Origin: Sinorhizobium terangae
GTDB lineage: Bacteria > Pseudomonadota > Alphaproteobacteria > Rhizobiales > Rhizobiaceae
Assembly: GCF_009601505.1 (NCBI RefSeq)
Contig: NZ_WITC01000017.1
Coordinates: 186,001 to 250,000 of the forward strand
Length of the DNA stretch: 64,000 nucleotides
Direction of reading: 5' to 3'
Below, in pieces: positions 37,284 through 47,487 of this stretch. The notes below the pieces were generated by a model, which ran no database searches, was not told the DNA's origin, and saw nothing but the letters and a program-made list of their open reading frames with translations. Numbering within the stretch: the stretch's first letter is position 1; every line of letters starts with the position of its first letter. A program made the translations under genes and the position numbers.

Positions 37284-37443
37284 GCGGTCTGGTATCCGGG
37301 ATTTGGCGCCCCGCCCTACCCCTGTTGAAAACAGGATGCCGAAAACGCGCCCAGGCGATCTCCGAGTGGCTTTCGGCACCGTCGATGAAGCGCGATCCCG
37401 AACACTGCAAAGTGCGACAGGGGATCGCGGCTGAAACTGTGCG

Positions 37444-37483
37444 GCAAACGAAAACCGGCTTTGCCCGTCTGGTACAAAGCCGG
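37444..37483 (-). terminator. probable rho-independent terminator of ndvB
   Basis: On the minus strand CCGGCTTTG (37483-37475) pairs with CAAAGCCGG (37463-37455) around an 11-base loop, followed by TTTTCGTTTG (37454-37445). It lies about 27 bases after the ndvB stop. Confidence 0.8.
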
Positions 37484-37509
37484 CTTCCTCCCATGCTCAA
37501 TTCCGGCGG

Positions 37510-40500
37510 TTACAGCAAAATGCCTTCATGCGCGTTTTTTGTGACACTATTATTTACGCTGACGATCGGTTCACCGGTTTTTGAATCGCGATCCACGGAA
37601 ATTCGATGCGTCGCGCCGTTCAGCCGGACCTCGGCGGAATAGCCCGCCCAATCCGCGGGCAGCACGGGTCGAATCACCAGCTTCTTTCCCTTCATGCGAA
37701 TGCCGAGTATGCCCTCGACGCCCGCGCGATAGAGCCAGCCGGCAGAGCCTGTGTACCAGGTCCAGCCGCCACGCCCGGCGAGCTCGCCTTCGCCATAGAC
37801 ATCGGCGGCGACAACATAGGGCTCGACCCTGTAGTGCTCGGCATCGTCGCGGCTGAGCGCGTGCGATACGGGGTTGAGCATCTGGAAGGTCCGCCACGCC
37901 TCTTCCGCCCGTCCCTGAGCGGCAAAGGCGAGCACAACCCAGGTGGCCGCATGCGTATATTGGCCGCCGTTTTCGCGCACGCCCGGCGGGTAGGCCTTGA
38001 TGTAGCCCGGGTCATGTTGCGTCTTTTCGAGCGGCGGCGTGAAGAGCCGCACGATCCGCTTTTCCGGATCGACGAGTTCCGCCATCACTGCGTCCATCGC
38101 ACGCTTGGAGCGCTCGGCCTCGCCTTCGCCGGAGAGCGCGCTCCACGATTGGGCGATGGAGTCGATCCGGCACTCGACATTTTCGGCGGATCCGAGCGGC
38201 GTGCCGTCGTCGTAGTAGCCGCGGCGATAGTAATCACCGTCCCAGCCTGGCCCGTCGAGCGCTGCTTTCAGCATCTCGAGATGCGTCTCCCAAAGCTTGG
38301 CGCGCGCATTATCCTTCCGCTCGCGGGCATGGGGCAGGAAGGCGCGCAGCGCACCGGCGAGGAACCAGCCGAGCCAGACGCTCGTGCCCTCCCCGGCAAT
38401 ACCAACGCGGTTCATGCCGTCGTTCCAGTCGCCGCCGAGAATGAGCGGCAGACCGTTCGCCCCCGTCCGCTTGATCGCGAGATCGAGTGCGCGGGCGCAA
38501 TGCTCGTAGATATCGGCCGTCTCGTCCGCGCTCTCCGGTGTGAAGAAGCTGTCGTGCTGGCCCTCTTCGAGGGCGAGTCCGACAATGAACGGCACCTTCT
38601 CCGCGAGGATGTCCGTGGTGCCGGTGACCGCGCAGTAATGCGCGACCGCGTGGGCGAGCCAGACGACATCGTCGGAAATCATCGTGCGGACGCCGGCACC
38701 GGTGCCGGGCAGCCACCAGTGCTGCACGTCACCCTCGACGAACTGCCGGGCGGCCGCGTTGAGGATCTGCGCGCGCGCAAGCTCCGGCCGATGCAAGAGG
38801 AAGGCGAGGGTATCCTGCAACTGGTCGCGGAAACCGTAAGCCCCGCTTGCCTGGTAGAAGGCGGAGCGCGCCATGATGCGGCAGCCGAGGCTCTGATAAG
38901 GCAGCCAATGGTTGACCATGTGGTTGAAGGCCCTGTCGGGCGTTTCGACCTTCACGACGCCGGTGAATTCGCTCCAGAACGCCTTCGCCGCTTCGAGCGT
39001 CGTGTCGAAGGCGGTCCCTCGCAATTCGGTGAGGATCGACTGCACCTGTTCGCCGCTGTCGGCGTCGCCGAGGAAGAAGGTGATCTGCCGTTCCGCACCG
39101 GGCTCGATAACGAGATCGGACGAAAGGGCCGCACAGGCATCGCCATCGGTCTCCGTGAAGCCGGCCAGTGCAGCACCGGCGATGACCGCTTGCGGCGCCA
39201 GAATTCCGCCGGCCTGCCCCAGGAATTCCCGCCGGCTCGCCGTATAGGAGGCGACCTCAGCGTCGATCGCGAGGAAGGCCGAACGGCCGGCATAGTCGAG
39301 GCTGTACGGATTGGTCGCGACGAGCGCCTGGGCTTCCTCGCGCCATTCGGGCAGGACAAACGGAGCCGTCCGGCCGCGGTTGTTGCCGAGCACCCATTCG
39401 GCATAGCCGTAGATCCGCAACTGGCGCGCGGAGGCGCCGCGATTGCGGATCGAGAGCCGCACGAGTCTCGCCGGCAATGTCCTGTGTACGGTATGGATCG
39501 CCTCGATTTCGAGCTCGTCCTGCGTGCTTGCAAAGCTCGAATAGCCGAGGCCGTGACGGGCTTCGAACACGGCCGACTTGCGCCGCGAAAGCGCGGCATA
39601 GGGGGTCAGCACCGAGCCGCTCGCCATGTCGCGGACGAAGATCGCCTCGCCTGGCCGGTTGACCACGACATCGTTGGTCCACGGTGTGAGCTGGTAGTCG
39701 CGCGAATTTCGGCTCCAGGAGAACGCCGAGCCCTCGGCGGAAACGTGGAAGCCGAAGTGCTCGTTGGGAATGACGTTGATCCACGGATGCGGTGTCGCTT
39801 CACCGCCGCGCAGCCGCACGACATATTCGCGCCCTTCATCCGCAAAGCCGCCAAAGCCGTTCCAGAACTCCAGCCCGTCGCCGCTGATTTCGGCTGCGGG
39901 ACGCTCGCCCGCCTCCTCGATCACCGGCAACAGCATCTGTGTGCTCTCGGTGGTTTTCGCGGCAGGCCTCGCGTAGAGCGCCGTGGCACGGGCAATCTGG
40001 TCGGAGATCGTGCCGTTGCGGGCATGGAAGACGGCGCGCGAGGCCGAAAGCAGCGTCGACCAGGTCTCAGGCTCCATCAGATCGCGGCGTACGGCGAAGA
40101 TATGCTGCCGCGGACCGTCGGAAAGGCCACGCAACCGCAGGTTTTCGCACATCGAGTCGAGCGTGTGCTGCAGGTCCTGGGCATAGGAGGATGCCCGCTC
40201 GTTGATGACGACGAGATCAGCGGTGATGCCGCGCGCCCTCAGATATTCCTGCGCCCGCAGCGCCTCGCGCGCGATGCCGAGGTCGCCGTCGTCGTTGATC
40301 CTCAGGCAGAAGATCGGATAATCGCCGGAAATCGCCAGCGGCCATAGCGCCGACTGAGAGGCGAGCCCGGATTTGACGGTCGCCGTATCGGCACGCAGGT
40401 GCATGTCCGGATAGACAAGGTAACGGCCAAGCATCTGGAAGCTTGCCGCCTCCTGCGACGTCACCCCGACATGGCGCATCTGCACCTGGCTGCGCGTCCA

Positions 40501-43500
40501 GGCATGGATCAGTTCGTGGTTGAAGGTTTCCGGGTGCCGGTAGCGATCGATCGCCCGATCGACGGTCTCGCGGTTGGGTGCGGCAATCGTCCAGAAGATG
40601 ACGCTCACCTTCTTGCCCGCCGGAACGCGCACGACGCGGCGTAGCGACATGATCGGGTCGAGCGTGAAGCCTTCCGTTCCCGAAAGGGTGACGCCGGGGT
40701 CGAAGGCCGCCGCCTCCGCGAGGGTGCGGCCCTGCCCCAGGAAGCGCCGACGGTCGGTTTCCACCTGGGTGTGGCGGTCGCTGCCGGCATTGTCGGTGAT
40801 AAGGTGCGCAACCTCCATGTCCGGATCGCCCGCGCCGCGCTTGTTGCGCGAGACACGGATGACGTCGCCCTGTCGGCTGATCTCGGTGCGCACGAACATC
40901 TTGGAGAAGGCGAGATGGGCGCTGTCGGCATCGTCCGTCGCAAGCACCGGCTCCGCATAGGATGTGACTTCGATGAAGCGGTCCTCTGTGCCGGTGTTGA
41001 GCAGGATGACCCTTCGGCCCTCCGCATCGTGCTCGGTCGCGACGATGCATTCGACTTCGCTTGTCAGATCGCCGACGGTCTTGACGAACTCCGCCTTGTC
41101 GTCGCCGAAACGGGTCATGGTCTTTTCGCCCGGCGCCCGGCGCGGTTCGGCCGTGGCCGACCACCAGTCGCCGGTGACGGTGTCGCGCAGGAAGATGAAC
41201 GTACCCGTCCGGTCTTCGACCGGATCCGGTTTCCACCGCGTAACCGACTGGCCGTTCCAGCGCGCATAGCCGGCGCCGGTCGCGGTCAGCATGATCGAAT
41301 AGTGCCCGTTCGACAGGAAGACGGTTTCGCGGTCCTGCGTCAGCGGATCCTCGATGACGCGGACTTCCGGCCTGAGGAGATCGGCCTGGCCCTTGCCGAG
41401 CGATTCCGGCTCGCGCTTGGCATTCATCACCGGAATGTCGCGCGGTGCCTTCTCCTGCAGCAGCAGTTCGGCCGCCTCGATCACCGGATCGGCATGGAAC
41501 CACTCGCGCAGGCGCCCGTTGAACACGACGTTCGCGACCGCCGCGACCGACATGCCGTGGTGGTGGGCATAGTAGTTGCGCACCACGGCGCATTTCTGCC
41601 CTTCGGGAACGCGCGTCGGCGTGAAATCGACGGCGTCATGGAAGCCGTAGGCGCCGAGAGCACCCACCTCCCGGAGCCGCGCCAGGTTGGCGAGCGCAGA
41701 CTTCGGATCGTACATGCAGGCGAGGATCGACGCGTAGGGCGCGATCACCGCATTCTGGCCAAGACCGCGCTTCAGGCCGAGCGTCGGCACACCGAAGTTC
41801 GTGTACTGATAGGTGAGCTCATGGTCGCGCGCGTTGAAGGCGGCTTCCGATATACCCCACGGGGTCCCAAGGCGCCGGCCGTGGTTGATCTGCTCCTGAA
41901 CCACCAGATTGTTCGTCTGGTTGAGAATGCCGCCCTGCCGCTCCTGCATGACCAGCGGCGGCATCAGATACTCGAACATCGAGCCGGACCACGAGACCAG
42001 AGCGCCGCGTGCGCCGATCGGCACGATCGGGCGCCCGAGCTTGTACCAGTGCTCCGTCGGCAGATCGCCCTTGGCGATCGCAAAAAGGCTCGTCAGCCGC
42101 GCTTCGGAGGCAAGCAGATCGTAGCACGCCTCGTCGAGTTCGTTGGCATTGACGCGGTAGCCGATGGACAGCAACCGCCGCTCCGGCCGGAACAGGAAGC
42201 CGAAATCCATAGAGAAGGCGATGTCGCGCGCGCGCTCCTTGAGCACCATGAGACGCTGGCGCAGCGCCTCGATCGCGCCGAGATCGAAGACGCCGTCGGC
42301 GATATGCGCCTCGCAGGTGGAGACGAGCGAGCCCGCCCATTTCTCCACCTCGGCGCTCTGGGCGGTGCGTACTTCGTGATCGAGGTTGGCGGCAAGCTTG
42401 TGCATGTCACGCGCAAGCACCGCCAGATTGATCACGCGGATCGATGCGAATTCGCGCTCGCGCTTGACGGCGGCAAGCGCGTTCTGGAAGCCGGCGATGC
42501 GCTCTTCGATCAGGTGGCGCAACGGCCGAACGGTCTTGCGATCGTCCGGCAGTTCGTTGAGCACCTCCGAGAGAATGCCGGCCACGTCGCCGATGCCATC
42601 GAGATTGCCCTGTACATGGGCGGAGGGAGCCTCGGCCCATTCCCGGCACATGGACGAAACAGCGATCAGGTGGCCGGCGAGGTTGCCGCTGTCGACCGAC
42701 GAGACATAGCGCGGCTCCATCGTTTCGAGCGATCGCGTCCGATACCAGTTGAAGAGATGGCCGCGATATTTCGGCATGCGGTCGATCGTCGCGATCGTCT
42801 GCTCGAGCCGCGTGATCGTGTCTTCGAAGCCGATCCAGCCGAAATCGCGCGCGGACATCACCGACAGGAGATAGACGCCGATATTGGTGGGCGACGTACG
42901 CTCCGCCAGCACCGGCTGCGGCGTTTCCTGGAAATTGTCCGGCGGCAGGAAGTTCTGTTCGGCGGTCACGAAGGTTTCGAAGTAGCGCCACGTGCGCCGG
43001 GCGATCTTGCGCATCTCGTCGATCGCATCATCCGACACGACCAACTGGTCCTCGGTCTCGGCCGACTGACTGACAAACCACGCAACCAGAGGCGAAGTCG
43101 CCCAGATGAGCGCGAAGGGGATGCCGATGTAGGGCAGTCCGGTATCGGACACCGCGGCAAGCGCCAACGAAATGACCGACAAGGCCGGCGCCGTCCACAT
43201 CGCGCCGAAATAATCACCGATCGAGCCATGACCGGCGCTCTGAACCTGCGCGGCGGTGCGCCACTCGAGCATCAGCTTGCGGCTGACGAAGGTTCGGTAG
43301 AGCGAACGAACGATCGCATCTGCCATCATTGCGGCATTGTGAGCGATGAAGACGATGCGGAGCGCCACCTGGGCGTTGGCGGCGCGGATATCCGAGAGCA
43401 CCGTATGCAGATGCGCCCGTGCGACGATGTCGTTGCGGCGCGGCATGATCCCGTTGATCAGCGACAGGGTCGGTGCAACGAAGAGGCTGAAGATCAGCAC

Positions 43501-46122
43501 GAGCTGCCAGATCAAGGCCTCGGTCGGCTCCATGTAGTACCAGCCCATGACCGAAGCGACGAGCCATGCGACCGGGATGAGTGACCGGCGAAGGTTGTCG
43601 TACATCTTCCAGCGGCCGAGCATCGACAGGCCGTTCGACGGATTGAAGATATAGGGCAGCAGTTGCCAGTCACCACGCGCCCAGCGATGCTGGCGCGACA
43701 TTTCCACCTCGTAGCGGGTCGGGAAATCCTCGACGAGCTCGATGTCGGTGACGAGCGCACAACGTGCATAGGACCCTTCGAGCAGGTCGTGGCTGAGCAC
43801 GGCATTCTCCTCGATCCTGCTCTTCAGCGCCGCCTCGAATGCGTCGACATGGTAGAGGCCCTTGCCGGTGAAGCTGCCTTCGCCGACGATGTCCTGATAG
43901 ACGTCCGAGACCGTGAAGACATAGGGATCGATACCGCGGTGTATCGAGAAGATGCGCTGGAAGGCGGAGGCCTCGCTGCCCGTGGTGAGCGATGGCGTCA
44001 CACGCGGCTGCAGCAGGCTGTAGCCGGTCAGCACTTCCTGCGTCTTGGTGTTCACGACCGGCCGGTTGATCGGGTGGTAGAGCTTGCCGACCAGCTTCGT
44101 CGCAGCGTCGCGCATCAGGCGGGTGTCGGAATCGAGCGTCATCACATATTGGACGCCGTCCGGAACCATGTTGGCGCCCGGCAGGAACGAGGTATCACGG
44201 TCGCCGCGCAGCAGGAGATTGAGCTCGTGGAGCTTGCCGCGCTTGCGCTCCCAACCCATCCAGACGCCCTCGGCCTCGTTGAAGAGCCGGCGGCGATGCA
44301 ACAGGAAGAAGCGCGTCTTGCCGTCATAGGCGTAGCGGGCCGCGAGCCCGGCGATTTCACGCTTCGCATATTCGAGGACATCCATGTCGGTGGGCGTTTC
44401 CTCGAACTTGCTGTCGGCCCAGTCGCTGAGCAGGGCGAAATAGATCTCGCCGCGGGGGTTGGCGAGATAGTGCACCTCCAGATTGCGCACCAGTTCGTCG
44501 ACATGGTCACGCTTGGCGATCAGGCACGGGACGACGACAAGTGTGCGGGCATCCGCCGGGATGCCGTTGAGGAACTCGTAGCCGACGAGCCGCGACGGTT
44601 TGACGACGAGCGTGACCAGCGTGTTGAAAAGCCCCATCGCGCCTTCCGAAGCCGGCAACGCGAAAAGCAGCAGCATGATCAGCTTGGCGCCGTTTGGGAT
44701 CTCCATCGGGCTGACGAAGGCGTAGACGGCGACCATTGCGAGAATTGTCAAGAGAATGTTCGGTCCGGCGATCGCAAACCAGCCCAGCTTGCGGCCGAAC
44801 CGGACGATGTGCTGGAGCGGCGACGGCGAATAGCCGATCCTTTCCTCCAGCTCCTTGTACCGCATGCCGACGAGGAAGGAGCCGACATTCGGCTCCTGCA
44901 ACGGGGCTTCGACAGCCGCGGCCGCCCTTGCTTCCTCGACCATTTCGATCGCGATCTGGGTGACTTCATGCTCGCTGTGGCCGGAGCGGCGCGCCAGTTT
45001 CTCGATCGTGTCGCGGTACTTGTTGCGCGAGCCGAAATCGAGCGAGGCATAGTCGGAGCCTTCGCGAAGCGTCGCGTCGATCTTGCTGACGCTCTCGAAC
45101 CAGACGGCCCAATCCGTATCGTCGATTTCGCGCAGGCTGCGGATGATGTTGCTCATCGTCGCGTTGCCGGAACCCAGGCGATTCTGCTCGGCAACCAGCG
45201 CCTCCTCGACGTCCGTGCCGCGCCTTTCGAGCCGTTCCTCGATCCAGCCGATCACCGCGCCCGAAGTCTGTGAACCGTCGCGCATGCGATAGAGAAGCTG
45301 TGCGATGAACGTGTTGTCGGCGGAGAGCGCCTCCGCTTCCGCGAGCAGTACCCTGCACCTTTCGGGATCGTTCAGGCGCACGATCTGGTCGGCAAGGTCG
45401 TTCGCCTTCTGCCGCATGCCGCGCGAGCGCTCGACCCGAATGGCGATCCGGCGCAGGTTCTCGATCAGCACGAAACGCAGGATCGACGGCAACGCCCACA
45501 ACTCGCCGATCTTGAAGGTCTCATGCTGCTGGAAACCCTCGACCATCGCGGTGATGTTTTCCCGCGAAACCATGCTGTGGGTGTGGGCGACATAGAGCCA
45601 GGCCAGCGCCATCGTGCGTGGGATGACGACACCCGACACCGAAAGCGTCGGCAACTGTCGATAGAACCTGCGCGGAAAATCGCGCCGGACCTCCTGGATT
45701 GCCTCCTCGACCACATGGTGGTTGTCGAGCAGCCACTCGGCCGCGGGCGTGATCGAGGCGCCGGCTTCGACGTCGGCCGCCGTCGCGCGATAGACTCGGA
45801 GGATTTCCTTCTCGTTTTCCCGGTGCCGCGCGCGGAAATCGAACGAAAAGAAGCCGGGCAGCGACGAAGCGCCGTTCAGGGCGAGGTTCTCGCCGCATTG
45901 CCGAAGGTCGTCGATCGAGAAATAGGTCGAGCGAATCGAATCGTTATAATCGATTTGTTTCGCTTCGGGGTCGCGCGGTGAATGAGACGGCTTGTTCTGA
46001 AGGAGCATGGCTGAGGTTTCTGATTCCAACCGATGTTGTTCGGCCCGGCTTTCGTTGTTCGGCCAGGCGGATTGCGGCCCTGATGGTCCAAGCGGCGTCG
46101 GCGCGTTTCTAGACACGTTCAT
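37510..46122 (-). CDS. ndvB: cyclic beta-1,2-glucan synthase NdvB
   Basis: A giant inner-membrane enzyme of about 2870 residues that primes, elongates and cyclises beta-1,2-glucan from UDP-glucose. The N-terminal cytoplasmic part is followed by a membrane segment near 460-540 (GPNILLTILAMVAVYAFV), the GT84 catalytic domain with DSDTR and QHRWARGDW, more membrane helices near 870-1050 (SLIPVAWLVASVMGWYY), a glucoamylase-like region, and a C-terminal GH94 phosphorylase domain with GGDWNDGMNRVG. GGGAGG five bases before ATG 46122 is the best start; ATG 46008 would give 2832 residues, the length I recall for S. meliloti NdvB. Works with NdvA and OpgC. Confidence 0.95.
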   Translation of the reverse strand: MNVSRNAPTPLGPSGPQSAWPNNESRAEQHRLESETSAMLLQNKPSHSPRDPEAKQIDYNDSIRSTYFSIDDLRQCGENLALNGASSLPGFFSFDFRARHRENEKEILRVYRATAADVEAGASITPAAEWLLDNHHVVEEAIQEVRRDFPRRFYRQLPTLSVSGVVIPRTMALAWLYVAHTHSMVSRENITAMVEGFQQHETFKIGELWALPSILRFVLIENLRRIAIRVERSRGMRQKANDLADQIVRLNDPERCRVLLAEAEALSADNTFIAQLLYRMRDGSQTSGAVIGWIEERLERRGTDVEEALVAEQNRLGSGNATMSNIIRSLREIDDTDWAVWFESVSKIDATLREGSDYASLDFGSRNKYRDTIEKLARRSGHSEHEVTQIAIEMVEEARAAAAVEAPLQEPNVGSFLVGMRYKELEERIGYSPSPLQHIVRFGRKLGWFAIAGPNILLTILAMVAVYAFVSPMEIPNGAKLIMLLLFALPASEGAMGLFNTLVTLVVKPSRLVGYEFLNGIPADARTLVVVPCLIAKRDHVDELVRNLEVHYLANPRGEIYFALLSDWADSKFEETPTDMDVLEYAKREIAGLAARYAYDGKTRFFLLHRRRLFNEAEGVWMGWERKRGKLHELNLLLRGDRDTSFLPGANMVPDGVQYVMTLDSDTRLMRDAATKLVGKLYHPINRPVVNTKTQEVLTGYSLLQPRVTPSLTTGSEASAFQRIFSIHRGIDPYVFTVSDVYQDIVGEGSFTGKGLYHVDAFEAALKSRIEENAVLSHDLLEGSYARCALVTDIELVEDFPTRYEVEMSRQHRWARGDWQLLPYIFNPSNGLSMLGRWKMYDNLRRSLIPVAWLVASVMGWYYMEPTEALIWQLVLIFSLFVAPTLSLINGIMPRRNDIVARAHLHTVLSDIRAANAQVALRIVFIAHNAAMMADAIVRSLYRTFVSRKLMLEWRTAAQVQSAGHGSIGDYFGAMWTAPALSVISLALAAVSDTGLPYIGIPFALIWATSPLVAWFVSQSAETEDQLVVSDDAIDEMRKIARRTWRYFETFVTAEQNFLPPDNFQETPQPVLAERTSPTNIGVYLLSVMSARDFGWIGFEDTITRLEQTIATIDRMPKYRGHLFNWYRTRSLETMEPRYVSSVDSGNLAGHLIAVSSMCREWAEAPSAHVQGNLDGIGDVAGILSEVLNELPDDRKTVRPLRHLIEERIAGFQNALAAVKREREFASIRVINLAVLARDMHKLAANLDHEVRTAQSAEVEKWAGSLVSTCEAHIADGVFDLGAIEALRQRLMVLKERARDIAFSMDFGFLFRPERRLLSIGYRVNANELDEACYDLLASEARLTSLFAIAKGDLPTEHWYKLGRPIVPIGARGALVSWSGSMFEYLMPPLVMQERQGGILNQTNNLVVQEQINHGRRLGTPWGISEAAFNARDHELTYQYTNFGVPTLGLKRGLGQNAVIAPYASILACMYDPKSALANLARLREVGALGAYGFHDAVDFTPTRVPEGQKCAVVRNYYAHHHGMSVAAVANVVFNGRLREWFHADPVIEAAELLLQEKAPRDIPVMNAKREPESLGKGQADLLRPEVRVIEDPLTQDRETVFLSNGHYSIMLTATGAGYARWNGQSVTRWKPDPVEDRTGTFIFLRDTVTGDWWSATAEPRRAPGEKTMTRFGDDKAEFVKTVGDLTSEVECIVATEHDAEGRRVILLNTGTEDRFIEVTSYAEPVLATDDADSAHLAFSKMFVRTEISRQGDVIRVSRNKRGAGDPDMEVAHLITDNAGSDRHTQVETDRRRFLGQGRTLAEAAAFDPGVTLSGTEGFTLDPIMSLRRVVRVPAGKKVSVIFWTIAAPNRETVDRAIDRYRHPETFNHELIHAWTRSQVQMRHVGVTSQEAASFQMLGRYLVYPDMHLRADTATVKSGLASQSALWPLAISGDYPIFCLRINDDGDLGIAREALRAQEYLRARGITADLVVINERASSYAQDLQHTLDSMCENLRLRGLSDGPRQHIFAVRRDLMEPETWSTLLSASRAVFHARNGTISDQIARATALYARPAAKTTESTQMLLPVIEEAGERPAAEISGDGLEFWNGFGGFADEGREYVVRLRGGEATPHPWINVIPNEHFGFHVSAEGSAFSWSRNSRDYQLTPWTNDVVVNRPGEAIFVRDMASGSVLTPYAALSRRKSAVFEARHGLGYSSFASTQDELEIEAIHTVHRTLPARLVRLSIRNRGASARQLRIYGYAEWVLGNNRGRTAPFVLPEWREEAQALVATNPYSLDYAGRSAFLAIDAEVASYTASRREFLGQAGGILAPQAVIAGAALAGFTETDGDACAALSSDLVIEPGAERQITFFLGDADSGEQVQSILTELRGTAFDTTLEAAKAFWSEFTGVVKVETPDRAFNHMVNHWLPYQSLGCRIMARSAFYQASGAYGFRDQLQDTLAFLLHRPELARAQILNAAARQFVEGDVQHWWLPGTGAGVRTMISDDVVWLAHAVAHYCAVTGTTDILAEKVPFIVGLALEEGQHDSFFTPESADETADIYEHCARALDLAIKRTGANGLPLILGGDWNDGMNRVGIAGEGTSVWLGWFLAGALRAFLPHARERKDNARAKLWETHLEMLKAALDGPGWDGDYYRRGYYDDGTPLGSAENVECRIDSIAQSWSALSGEGEAERSKRAMDAVMAELVDPEKRIVRLFTPPLEKTQHDPGYIKAYPPGVRENGGQYTHAATWVVLAFAAQGRAEEAWRTFQMLNPVSHALSRDDAEHYRVEPYVVAADVYGEGELAGRGGWTWYTGSAGWLYRAGVEGILGIRMKGKKLVIRPVLPADWAGYSAEVRLNGATHRISVDRDSKTGEPIVSVNNSVTKNAHEGILL

Positions 46123-46480
46123 GTGCCCTCCCATCCGCCGTCATCCTCCCGAAGGCGGGAAGGCGCCGGAAATGGGCGCCGCCTGGGACTTGGGCATTGG
46201 AGATCGCAAAGCCGACGGCACGTTGGATTTCACGGCCGCGTGATGCATGAAGATGGCATTTTTTAGCCACAGTGTCAGCAGCTTGCAAGGATTGCGAGCG
46301 CAGGTTCGGACGAATTGGGCAAGCCCGGAACGGGAGGAAGCGGACCATTGCACGCACTCCCGCCGGTTCGAAGAACGTTCCTGTCAAGTCAGCCCCTTCC
46401 TGGTGCGTTGCGGCATGGCGGCACGAAACGCTAAGCCGCCGGCGAAGATCCCGCTTCAGGCGGTCCACGTCGGGTCGAAC
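46123..46480. other. intergenic region before ndvB
   Basis: About 360 bases between the ndvB start and the LysR gene 3' end. No gene can be supported; the small open frames are unlike proteins and lack Shine-Dalgarno sites. It must contain the ndvB promoter, but I could not assign -35/-10 boxes. Confidence 0.4.
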
Positions 46481-47374
46481 TCAACCGACCTGTTCGGCAA
46501 TCCATTCCCTGAAGGCGAGGCTGATCGGGTTTTCACGCTTGCCCTCCGGAATGGCGAGGTAGTAGCTGTTTTCGGTCTGCATCGGTCGATCGAGAACGAT
46601 CCGCAGCGTGCCTGCGGCGAGTTCCTGTTCGATCAGATAGCGAGGCAAAAGGGCAAAACCGAGACCTGCGGTTGCCGCTTCGATGACCATCGAGAACTGG
46701 TCGAAACGGTTGCCGCGATAGGCACCATGTCCGTCCACCCCGTTTGTCTCGAACCAATGCGCCCAGAGCTTCGGACGCGTGGCGAGATGGAGGAGCGGAC
46801 CGCCGCCGATATCCTCCGGCGCCTCGACCGGATTGGCGCTCAGGAGCGACGGGCTGGCAACCGGAACGATGACTTCGCTGCAGAGATAGCTGCAGGTTGC
46901 CCGCGCCCAGACCGGCTGGCCGTAGTGGATCGCCAGATCGAAATTCTGCTCATCGAAATCGAACGGCGCCGAGCGCGAGGCTATGTTGATGACGGTGCCC
47001 GGATGACGCCTCAGAAAATCGGGCAGGCGCGGCACCAGCCAGCGGCTGCCAAAGGTCGGCAGCGATGCGATGGAGAGGGTCGAGTCGGCGCGCGCCGACG
47101 CCATGGCGCGCACCATCAACTCCTCGGTCTGATGCAGCAGCCGCCGCACTTCCGGCAAGAACTTCTGCCCGGCATCGGAAAGGATGACCCGTTGGCGGAC
47201 GCGTTCGAAGAGCAGGACGCCGAGTTGGGTTTCGAGGTCCTTGATCTGCCGGCTGACGGCGCTTTGGGTGAGGTTGAGCTCGGCCGCGGCCTGGGTGAAG
47301 CTGCCGTGGCGCGCGGCGCATTCGAAGGCCTGCAGCGTCGTCACGTCAGGAACCAGTCGTCGGCTTAACTTCAT
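46481..47374 (-). CDS. LysR family regulator (GcvA-like), probable regulator of lysine degradation genes
   Basis: A 297-residue LysR-type regulator. The winged helix-turn-helix is near residues 10-70 (TLQAFECAARHGSFTQAAAE, LNLTQSAVSRQIKDLETQLG) and the substrate-binding domain has the GcvA-like layout (IASLPTFGSRWLVPRLPDF, ending EFREWIAEQVG-like). It is divergent from the hglS gene with a 113-base shared region, the classic arrangement for a LysR regulator of the neighbouring operon. That it responds to a lysine-pathway intermediate such as aminoadipate or oxoadipate is inference from context. Confidence 0.88.
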   Translation of the reverse strand: MKLSRRLVPDVTTLQAFECAARHGSFTQAAAELNLTQSAVSRQIKDLETQLGVLLFERVRQRVILSDAGQKFLPEVRRLLHQTEELMVRAMASARADSTLSIASLPTFGSRWLVPRLPDFLRRHPGTVINIASRSAPFDFDEQNFDLAIHYGQPVWARATCSYLCSEVIVPVASPSLLSANPVEAPEDIGGGPLLHLATRPKLWAHWFETNGVDGHGAYRGNRFDQFSMVIEAATAGLGFALLPRYLIEQELAAGTLRIVLDRPMQTENSYYLAIPEGKRENPISLAFREWIAEQVG

Positions 47375-47487
47375 TCCAGCCTCGCATCAACATAGTCAGA
47401 AGCAGCGCGATCCAAGCCTGCGTCGTTCGGATATGATCAGAAATAAGAATGACCTTGTCCTTCACCCTTAGCGCGAGGCGAGCCACA

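Noticed and set aside
37606..43584. Two very long plus-strand open frames (about 913 and 937 codons) antisense to ndvB
   Set aside because: They are rich in Arg, Gly, Ala and His with no domain pattern, and the opposite frame contains clear NdvB motifs. High GC3 in the real gene removes stops from the antisense frame.
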